DNA from: an uncultured Bacilli bacterium
Lineage (GTDB): Bacteria; Bacillota_I; Bacilli_A; RF39; UBA660
Direction of reading: 5' to 3'
DNA length: 64,000 bases
Assembly: GCA_934167465.1 (NCBI GenBank)
Contig: CAKPKR010000002.1
Location: forward strand, 124,001-188,000
Below are positions 25,367 through 31,332 of this stretch, in pieces (within the stretch, counting starts at the first letter, position 1; every line of letters starts with the position of its first letter). Made by a program: the position numbers and the translations under genes. Below the pieces are notes generated by a model, which was given only the letters and a program-made list of their open reading frames with translations, was not told the DNA's origin and did not search any database.

Positions 25367-26275
25367 TTATCGCCTCAAACTTCCTCCAGACACTTCATAA
25401 GCGTCTGTTACTAAGAAAAATGCTTTAGGATCTATTCCTAAGATTCCTTCTTTAGCTAAAAAATAATCTTTTGTTGGTATAATACACATTATTACTTTTT
25501 GATGATTACCAGTATAACCACCACGACCATCTAATACCGTAACCCCTTGACTTAAATGTTCCATTATGAATTTTTTAACTGATGTTTCGTGTTCAGTAAC
25601 AATATAAAATGCTTTACATTGAGATATTCCTAATATTACTTTATCAGCCATTAAACTTATTATATATAATACTATTACAGCATACATTACATTTTCCCAA
25701 GCATAAACATTATTATTTAGAAAAAATCCTGCGGCTAAAACTATAATACCATCAGACATCAACATTGATTTTCCAATAGATACTTTTCCATATTTAGCAA
25801 TTATTTGATTTATTATATCAGTACCACCTGTTGAAAATCCAGATTTAAAATTAGTTCCTGATCCTAATCCTGCAATTACAGCTCCAAATACAACTATTAA
25901 AATCATATTATCAATATTAAAATTAATATATTCACCCAAATTAGCAGTTAATTTAATACATAATGGATACATTATTGAGCCAGCAATTGAGCCCTTTGTT
26001 TTTTCCCAACCTAGTGTAAAATAACTCAATATTAATAATAACATTGAAACTATGAATACAAATAGTGAGGTATCTATTCCAAATAGCTTATTAACAACAA
26101 TAGCAATACCTGATACACCACCATAGACAATACTACGAGGTAAGAAAAATACATTGAAGGCAATTGAAACTAATAAACACCCAATAAATAATGTAAAGTA
26201 TCTTTTAATTTTATTTTTATTATATATTTTTTCAATTATTTCATCTAATTTTTCTTTTTTCTTAAAAATACTCAT
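25367..26275 (-). CDS. YitT-family membrane protein
   Basis: 302 residues. Five or six N-terminal spans (about 25-215) contain the family segment FLPRSIVYGGVSGIAIVVNK and GSGTNFKSGFSTGGTDIINQII. A C-terminal cytoplasmic DUF2179 domain follows (VTVLDGRGGYTGNHQKVIMCII, IDPKAFFLVTDAYEVSGG). The family may carry small molecules or sense them, but no substrate is established. The start overlaps the prfB stop codon by four bases (ATGA). Confidence 0.9.
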   Translation of the reverse strand: MSIFKKKEKLDEIIEKIYNKNKIKRYFTLFIGCLLVSIAFNVFFLPRSIVYGGVSGIAIVVNKLFGIDTSLFVFIVSMLLLILSYFTLGWEKTKGSIAGSIMYPLCIKLTANLGEYINFNIDNMILIVVFGAVIAGLGSGTNFKSGFSTGGTDIINQIIAKYGKVSIGKSMLMSDGIIVLAAGFFLNNNVYAWENVMYAVIVLYIISLMADKVILGISQCKAFYIVTEHETSVKKFIMEHLSQGVTVLDGRGGYTGNHQKVIMCIIPTKDYFLAKEGILGIDPKAFFLVTDAYEVSGGSLRR

Positions 26276-27376
26276 TTTGTTTTTCCTTTCAAATTATCAT
26301 TTATAAATTTATCAATTTCTCCATCTAATACTTTTACAACATTAGTTTCTTCAGTATTTGTTCTATGGTCTTTTACTAATGAATATGGATGCATTACATA
26401 ACTCCTGATTTGTGATCCAAAATTAATATCTGATAAATTACCTTTTATATCCATTAGTTCTTTATTCCTTTTTTCTAATTCTAAGTTATATAGTTTATTT
26501 TTTAGTACTTCCATAGCTGTTTCCTTGTTTTGAATTTGACTTCTTTCATTTTGACAAGTAACTACTATTTTAGTAGGTAAATGGGTTATTCTAACTGCCG
26601 AATCAGTCGTATTTACTCCTTGTCCACCTTTACCACTACTTCTATATACATCTATTCTTAAATCTGCTTCATTTATTTCTATATCAATATTTTCTTTTTC
26701 AAATAATGGCGTTACATCAACTGAAGCAAATGAAGTATGTCTCCTTGAGTTAGAATCAAATGGTGATATTCTAACTAGTCTATGAACCCCTTTTTCATTT
26801 TTTAAATATCCGTAAGCATTTATTCCCTTTACTATCAATGTTATACTCTTTATTCCAGCTTCATCACCATATTCACAATCAATAACATCTACTTTATATT
26901 TCTTTTTATTACACCATCTATCATACATTCTATATAACATATTTACCCAGTCACAAGCTTCCGTTCCGCCAGCCCCAGAATGTAGTTCTAAAACAGCATC
27001 TAACTTATCATAAGGTCCATTTAATAGTATTTCAATTTCTAGATCTTGAATAGTTTCATTTATTTCATTAACATCTTTTTCAATTAATGATTTTAATTCA
27101 TCATCATTAGAATCTTTTAATTCTTTTATTATTTCAAAATTATCATTTATTTTTTGTTTTAAAGTTTCAACTTTTTCTACTTTATTTTTTAATTCGTTCA
27201 ATTCATTTATTATTTTTTCACTTACTCTTTTATCATTCCAAAAATTAGGTTCATTCATTTTTTCTTCTAATTCTTTTATTCTAATTTTTTTCTTGTCTGG
27301 TTCAAAGAGCCCTCCATAATTCTTCAATTTTATTAGAATAATTCAAATATGTGTTATAAAGTTCATTTAATTCCAT
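26272..27376 (-). CDS. prfB: peptide chain release factor 2, programmed +1 frameshift
   Basis: Reading starts at the ATG at 27374-27376 (AGGAGG at 27384-27389). After 24 codons it meets an in-frame TGA (27302-27304) in the context TGG-AGG-GCT-CTT-TGA. Skipping one base continues at GAA (27301-27303), giving 367 residues. The inner Shine-Dalgarno-like GGAGGG just before CTT-TGA matches the known RF2 autoregulatory site. In this numbering GGQ falls at 250-252 and SPF at 204-206, almost as in E. coli RF2. RF2 ends translation at TGA and TAA. Proposed join: 27376-27305 then 27303-26272. Confidence 0.95.
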
Positions 27377-27426
27377 TTTATAACCTCCTACTCTTATTAA
27401 TTATAACATTTTATAGATAAAAAAAA

Positions 27427-27451
27427 AAGAATTTTTATGATAAAAATTCTT
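27427..27451 (-). terminator. terminator upstream of prfB
   Basis: Arms AAGAATTTTT (27427-27436) and AAAAATTCTT (27442-27451) with a long T run on the minus strand. It would stop transcripts coming from the accessory island before prfB. Confidence 0.75.
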
Positions 27452-27534
27452 ACTATAAATATATTTATTAAATAAATTTTAATTATTATTCGGCAAATTA
27501 TAATATTTACTTTTTTTATTGTTGTGTTATCATG

Positions 27535-27640
27535 TATGTGGATGAGTTATTGCTCATATAATAAAAAAGGAACATTCGTTATGAATGTCTACCAAAATTG
27601 GTTAAGACATTTAAGTCATCGACTTAAGTGTCATTTTTTT
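27535..27640 (+). ncRNA. structured RNA-like left terminus of accessory island (copy A)
   Basis: Order on the plus strand: hairpin ATGAG/CTCAT (27542-27557), linker ATATAATAAAAAA, GGAACATTC pairing with GAATGT (27569-27588), the box GTCTACC (27587-27593), then a strong hairpin GACATTTAAGTC/GACTTAAGTGTC (27606-27632) followed by seven T. AATGTCT (27585-27590) can also pair with AGACATT (27605-27611), which would compete with the final hairpin, as in attenuators. A near copy lies at 49823-49942, where stems differ by paired changes. No gene lies downstream in this direction. Confidence 0.55.
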
Positions 27641-27753
27641 ATTACTAAAACTAATATTATTAGCTGTAATAAAATAAAGGAGAAAGAAAAAAGTATTTTT
27701 AAATAAAACTCTCTTTTTTTCATCTTTAAACCTCCTTTCAAAGCAAATAAAAA
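27641..27753. other. AT-rich stretch without a convincing gene
   Basis: ATTACTAAAACTAATA (27641-27656) is shared with the locus at 49.9 kb. Beyond it I see a ribosome-site-like AAAGGAG (about 27677) but no plausible coding frame. Confidence 0.5.
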
Positions 27754-27774
27754 GACCAGAATTTTTTTCTGATC
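27754..27774 (-). terminator. terminator of the GNAT gene
   Basis: Arms GACCAGAA (27754-27761) and TTCTGATC (27767-27774), followed on the minus strand by five T. Confidence 0.85.
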
Positions 27775-27814
27775 TACACATATAAATTATTTTTCATATT
27801 TATTGTTATAACAG

Positions 27815-28411
27815 TTATTTAAGCTTATTTATTTTATCATTAAACTCAATTAATGATTTTTCGACATCTATTAAATATCTTTTATAAGTTACATTATCTC
27901 TATCTTTAACTTTATCTATATATTCTCCAAAATTATTTTCAATTATCTTAGATGATCCTATATTATCTTCTTTACAAGTAATCATTACTTTACTAAGGCC
28001 ATTTTCTTGTGCCTTTTTAAGTAACAAATGACAAAAATAAGTACCGAACCCTTTACCTCTCTTATCAGGTCTTATTCCATAACCAATGTGCCCACCTGTT
28101 TCTTTTAAAATATCATTACATTCAGGATTAATTCTTAACGAACCACTTCCTATAATCTCATTGTCATAAATTAAATAATATAAAAATATTGATACTCCAC
28201 TATAGCATTCTTTATCAGAGAATCCTTTACTATCATTTATTATATTATTTAACCAATATTCAAAATTAATATTTACCCACGAACTTAAACTTTTTTCTGA
28301 TATACACCCTAACTCAAATAATTTTTTTTCATAATTTATTATCATCTCTTTATCATTTTGATTAGGAAATTTTAAAAATAATTTATTGTAATCAATAAAA
28401 TCATTATTCAT
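27815..28411 (-). CDS. GNAT family N-acetyltransferase
   Basis: 198 residues. The acetyl-CoA binding motif A is clear near 113-130: GYGIRPDKRGKGFGTYF, preceded by the strand IGSGSLRIN and followed by NGLSKVMITCKEDNIGSSKIIENNFGEY, the usual motif B region. It transfers acetyl groups to an amine; the substrate is unknown and could be a drug, a polyamine or a protein N-terminus. GGAGG precedes the ATG. It is the only apparently intact enzyme gene inside the island with inverted termini, so it is a good candidate for carried cargo. Confidence 0.85.
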   Translation of the reverse strand: MNNDFIDYNKLFLKFPNQNDKEMIINYEKKLFELGCISEKSLSSWVNINFEYWLNNIINDSKGFSDKECYSGVSIFLYYLIYDNEIIGSGSLRINPECNDILKETGGHIGYGIRPDKRGKGFGTYFCHLLLKKAQENGLSKVMITCKEDNIGSSKIIENNFGEYIDKVKDRDNVTYKRYLIDVEKSLIEFNDKINKLK

Positions 28412-28484
28412 TCTAAACCTCCAAAAATTTTAATACAACTTATCTTTTTATCTTTATATCATTATACACTAAATAATTGATTAT

Positions 28485-28814
28485 TTAAAATATTTGCAAA
28501 AACTTTTTTCTTATTTCATTAATTAATTTACTAATCTCTGAGTAATATAATTTTAAATCATTAAAATATATCTCCCAAGTTGTATTAGCAATCTTTGCCA
28601 TCTGATTCTTATTAACTCCAATGTTATTAATTTTATTTAATAAGTTATAGAATTCTTTAAGTGGAGCTTCTTTAAAAATAATATTATTTAAACTAGATCT
28701 AATAACTTCATTTACACTTAATCCAGTTAATCAAGATAACTCGTTTAATCTTTCAATTTATCTAGGATAAAATCTTACATGTTTATCACAATATTTTTGT
28801 CTTACTTGTATCAC
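28485..28814 (-). pseudogene. decayed MobC-like mobilisation protein
   Basis: The minus strand reads VRFYPR-stop-IERLNELS-stop-LTGLSVNEVIRSSL, then NNIGVNKNQMAKIAN and LKLYYSEISKLINEIRKKF, all in one frame broken by two stop codons (TAA and TGA). Ribbon-helix-helix start, the NEVIR helix and the C-terminal NNIGVNKNQMAKIAN pattern match MobC-type relaxosome accessory proteins, which help a relaxase nick oriT. No relaxase gene is present. It is a remnant of a mobilisable plasmid or integrated element. Confidence 0.75.
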
Positions 28815-28823
28815 CTTCTTTAA

Positions 28824-28877
28824 TCGGGGGATTGGGGTTCTCCCCATATTAGAATTATGGCATGGGGCCTATAATTC
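28824..28877. other. GC-rich paired hairpins, candidate oriT remnant
   Basis: Directly upstream of the mobC remnant lies a short GC-rich island in AT-rich DNA. ATTGGGG-TTC-TCCCCAT (28831-28847) forms one hairpin; ATTATGGC (28854-28861) and GCCTATAAT (28868-28876) form a second. Inverted repeats next to mobC are typical of transfer origins. The nick site cannot be named. Confidence 0.45.
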
Positions 28878-28905
28878 AGTACTTGCTAATCAATAAGTCG
28901 CAAAG

Positions 28906-29085
28906 TTACTCTTCTTCATTTAGATCTATATCTATACTAATGTTTACTATATTTTCGTTTAAATTGTATTCATCATCTTCACCATAAAACTCAATTGCTT
29001 TAATTATTGCTTCTTCTTTAGTTGAGGCACTTATTAAATAAGAATATTCAGTTTGTGATGTAATTGTAACAACATATTCGTTCAT
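28906..29085 (-). CDS. 59-residue acidic protein, possibly from the mobile element
   Basis: The protein starts MNEYVVTITSQTEYSYLISASTKEEAIIKAIEF and ends in an acidic tail. The pattern of a short beta strand, a SAxTxEEAI helix and another strand recalls the small DpnD/PcfM-like domain found on plasmids, but I am not certain. GGTGGTG precedes the ATG by six bases. It lies between the oriT-like hairpins and the transposase fragment and reads in the same direction as the decayed mobC and the GNAT gene. Confidence 0.55.
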   Translation of the reverse strand: MNEYVVTITSQTEYSYLISASTKEEAIIKAIEFYGEDDEYNLNENIVNISIDIDLNEEE

Positions 29086-29090
29086 AAGAC

Positions 29091-29345
29091 GCACCACCAT
29101 ATCAATCAAGAAATTTTAATTCAACTAATAGACATATAAGTAAACGAGGAAATAAATATTTAAGAAAAGTTGGATATGAAATAACTAAGAGTATTAAGTC
29201 TTGTAGACCAAAAACAGATAATGTAGTATATCTATTTATGTTAAGAAAAGAATCAGAAGGTAAAAATAAAACATTAGCTAAAATTGCAGGATTAAATAAA
29301 TTTTTGAGAATATATTATGCAAGAGTAAAAGAACTATATAATTAA
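29091..29345 (+). pseudogene. C-terminal fragment of an IS110-family transposase
   Basis: About 84 codons without a start: PPYQSRNFNSTNRHISKRGNKYLRK is followed by EITKSIKSCRP and KNKTLAKIAGLNKFLRIYYARVKELYN, then TAA. This is the end of the Transposase_20 domain of IS110 elements (usual pattern SKRG-KYLR and K-LARVRE or KFLRIYYARVKE). The N-terminal DEDD RuvC-like domain is missing. Full elements of this family use an element-encoded bridge RNA. A weak hairpin AGGGTA/TACCCT (29355-29376) follows. Confidence 0.8.
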
Positions 29346-29395
29346 GTATAATTTAGGGTAAGGGGAAATCTACCCTCTTTTAAAAAAAATAACAA

Positions 29396-29490
29396 TAAAA
29401 AAAGACTTGACAATAGTTAGCAAGTCTCCTTTCTTTTTTTAGATAAGAGGTAGACACCCATTAAATGTTCCATTTTATATTTTATAATAT
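29396..29490 (-). ncRNA. structured RNA-like right terminus of accessory island (copy C)
   Basis: Read on the minus strand: hairpin TTTTA/TAAAA, linker ATATAAAAT, GGAACATTTAATGG (29458-29471), the box GTGTCTACC (29449-29457), TCTTATCT...AAGAAAGGAGAC, and a terminator GACTTG/CAAGTC (29404-29426) followed by seven T. GTCT in the box can pair with AGAC before the terminator. The same right-type sequence (GGTAGACAC with GATAAGA beside it) recurs at 50041-50084. Confidence 0.5.
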
Positions 29491-29541
29491 TTAAAACAAA
29501 AAGTAATTATTTTTCGTTCGACAAAATTAGACATAAAATAA

Positions 29542-29817
29542 TTATTCTTTTTCTAAAATAAAATATTTACAATCATAAGCACAATTATTTCTTAAATAAT
29601 CTTTTCTTTTTTCAAAATCATTTATTTCTTTATATAGTTTATTTTCTTTCTTACAAAAACCCTTTAGCCTCAATTTTCCATAGGCCCAGTCACCTAATAC
29701 ATAATCATAATCATAAAAATAATCAGTTAACTTATTTTCGACTTCTTCTTGATCAAATCCATCCTTATAATTTGTAATTAAATTATATTTAATATCATTT
29801 ATTACAACCATTTTCAT
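29542..29817 (-). CDS. YutD family protein (DUF1027)
   Basis: 91 residues. The family signature is clear: INDIKYNLITNYKDGFDQE, then YDYVLGDWAYGKLRLKGF and CAYDCKYFILEK near the C-terminus. YutD-like proteins are small cytoplasmic proteins of Bacilli without an established function. I start at the ATG following AGGTGATAT; a longer frame would add 28 residues overlapping yunB. In Bacillus the yutD and yunB genes are also close, which supports both calls. Confidence 0.85.
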   Translation of the reverse strand: MKMVVINDIKYNLITNYKDGFDQEEVENKLTDYFYDYDYVLGDWAYGKLRLKGFCKKENKLYKEINDFEKRKDYLRNNCAYDCKYFILEKE

Positions 29818-29848
29818 TATATCACCTATTAAAATTATAACATATTTT

Positions 29849-30562
29849 TTAACTTGAAGAAAGTGTATATGGATTAAAATAGTACCCTGGAACTGTTCCA
29901 TTTATAATTTTTATTGATATTGGTACTACTGTTTCTACCTGAATTTGTTTTGTGCCAAATGGTAATATTACTTGTTCCTCAGCTATTATTTTTACCCCTA
30001 ATTCAATTACCGCATTATTAATTCCATACTCTTTTATATCTGTTACTATATCGGTTGTTATATCACCAATTAAACTCAATTTGACTGGTATTTTAGGTCC
30101 TAAATTAGCAAGTATTCCATTATTAAATATAACTCCTGAAGGAACTTGATAAATAATACCCTTCTTCAATTTTTTTGAATTAACATTAATATTTTCATTA
30201 TCCGATAGACCAATATCTCCTAATTCTCCACTCTCTAATTTTCTTAAATATTCTTTAACATTTATACTAACTTCTTTTAAAATATTATTAATCTCGTACG
30301 TATTATAATTTGTTTCCTTTCCATCTGTTATAAATAAATTATCACTTTTAAATTTTTCACCTAACTCACTATCGATAGCATTTCCAATTACTAAAACTGC
30401 TATTTTTTTTGCCTGTTTTTCAGCATAATTCATTATAATTGGAGTTAACTTTTTTCCTATAAAATTAAACACTATAAATAATGTAATTATAATCATTACA
30501 ATTAATAAAATTATAACATTGTGATTTTTGTCTTTTTTCTTTTTTAGTTTTATCTTTCTCAT
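29849..30562 (-). CDS. yunB: sporulation protein YunB
   Basis: 237 residues with one N-terminal membrane span (about 15-37) and a long extracytoplasmic domain. LTPIIMNYAEKQAKKIAVLVIGNAI and GIIYQVPSGVIFNNGILANLGPKIPVKLSLIGDI are typical of YunB, a mother-cell protein needed for efficient sporulation in Bacillus. The C-terminal PFGTKQIQVETVVPISIKIINGTVPGYYF also fits. No clear ribosome site precedes the ATG. It lies just upstream of the YutD gene. Confidence 0.88.
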   Translation of the reverse strand: MRKIKLKKKKDKNHNVIILLIVMIIITLFIVFNFIGKKLTPIIMNYAEKQAKKIAVLVIGNAIDSELGEKFKSDNLFITDGKETNYNTYEINNILKEVSINVKEYLRKLESGELGDIGLSDNENINVNSKKLKKGIIYQVPSGVIFNNGILANLGPKIPVKLSLIGDITTDIVTDIKEYGINNAVIELGVKIIAEEQVILPFGTKQIQVETVVPISIKIINGTVPGYYFNPYTLSSS

Positions 30563-30579
30563 AATTAATTATATAATAA

Positions 30580-30602
30580 AAAACAGAATAAAATTCTGTT
30601 TT
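30580..30602 (-). terminator. terminator of the nrdD-nrdG operon
   Basis: Arms AAAACAGAAT (30580-30589) and ATTCTGTTTT (30593-30602), with T following on the minus strand. It overlaps the nrdG stop codon. Confidence 0.88.
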
Positions 30603-31149
30603 AAACAAATAAATATTTGCCTCTTTTAACTTCTTGTTCATTGTACTTATCTACTATTACAATTTCATTTTTTATTAATGACTGTTGAACATCGATAATT
30701 CTTTGATTTTTTGAACCTCTATATGGGGCTTCATAAGTTTTTTCTTCTAGAACAAACTTACCATCGATTAGGACATCAATATTTTTTAATAATTCAATAA
30801 TGACTGGTTTCGTTCTCCCAAGAGTTTTTAATTGATCAAATGTAAAACCTGTATACGTCCATACATTTAAACCTATCTTTTTAGCAAACTTAGCTATTTC
30901 CAAACAAGCATCTGGTTGCATAAATGGGTCGCCTCCTGACAAAGTTATACCATCTTGGAATTTTAAGTTCTTCAATTCCTTTTTTATATCCTCAATCTCT
31001 ACCAAAGTGCCACCATTAAAATCGTGAGTTTCTGGATTATGACATCCTTTACAATTATGACTACAACCTTGGGTCCAAATTACAGTTCTTATTCCTTCAC
31101 CATCTACAACACTATCATATTGAAGTGGAGCAGCTAATCTAATTTTCAT
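30601..31149 (-). CDS. nrdG: anaerobic ribonucleotide reductase activating protein
   Basis: 182 residues. A radical SAM enzyme with the cluster motif C29-SHN-C33-KG-C36 within WTQGCSHNCKGCHN, and the family segment GITLSGGDPFMQPDACLEIAK. It uses S-adenosylmethionine and a [4Fe-4S] cluster to place the glycyl radical on class III ribonucleotide reductase. Its ATG shares one base with the stop codon of the separate glycyl-radical peptide gene (TAATG), so the two are made together. Confidence 0.96.
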   Translation of the reverse strand: MKIRLAAPLQYDSVVDGEGIRTVIWTQGCSHNCKGCHNPETHDFNGGTLVEIEDIKKELKNLKFQDGITLSGGDPFMQPDACLEIAKFAKKIGLNVWTYTGFTFDQLKTLGRTKPVIIELLKNIDVLIDGKFVLEEKTYEAPYRGSKNQRIIDVQQSLIKNEIVIVDKYNEQEVKRGKYLFV

Positions 31150-31322
31150 TAGCTAGCCTTCTTTTCAACAGAATATTCATTTAGGTCTTTTAAACTATGT
31201 TTAACTCTATCTCTTTCTTCAGCTCTTTTAGCATTATTAAATCTTTTTACATCTCCTGCTAAATAACCTGTTACTCTTCTAATTCTTTCGAATCCTACAT
31301 TTTCACCTACTACTTTTTCCAT
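31149..31322 (-). CDS. separate glycyl-radical peptide of anaerobic ribonucleotide reductase
   Basis: 57 residues: MEKVVGENVGFERIRRVTGY, then LAGDVKRFNNAKRAEERDRVKHSL. The RRVTGYL stretch is the glycyl-radical site that normally ends NrdD, so the reductase is encoded as two polypeptides here. The ribosome site GGAGG overlaps the TAG stop of nrdD, and the peptide ends in TAATG with nrdG. This tight coupling argues against a random frameshift. The peptide would dock into the NrdD barrel to deliver the radical, in the way GrcA (YfiD) replaces the damaged end of pyruvate formate-lyase. Confidence 0.85.
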   Translation of the reverse strand: MEKVVGENVGFERIRRVTGYLAGDVKRFNNAKRAEERDRVKHSLKDLNEYSVEKKAS

Positions 31323-31332
31323 ATTTTGCCTC

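Larger units (their letters stand above)
27535..29490. mobile_element. accessory island bounded by inverted structured termini
   Basis: The left terminus (27535-27640) and the inverted right terminus (29396-29490) share ATATAA-A...GGAACATT...GTGTCTACC or GAATGTCTACC. Between them lie a GNAT acetyltransferase gene, a decayed MobC-like gene, an oriT-like hairpin pair, a 59-residue protein gene and the end of an IS110-type transposase. A second locus at 49823-50119 has the same left and right types but almost no interior. This supports a mobile unit or its remnants; exact boundaries and target duplications could not be fixed. Confidence 0.5.

Noticed and set aside
27302..27304. In-frame TGA at the start of prfB read as a pseudogene signal
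   Set aside because: It is the conserved programmed frameshift site of RF2, with the expected upstream GGAGGG and CTT-TGA.
27541..27640. Purine riboswitch, because CTCATATAAT and GTCTACC resemble its conserved segments
   Set aside because: The second stem lacks the loop sequences of that class, the third helix and its loop do not fit, the closing helix is not formed in the right place, and no purine gene follows.
27524..27706. A 60-residue open frame on the plus strand
   Set aside because: It runs through the structured terminus, has no ribosome site, and its protein has no recognisable character.
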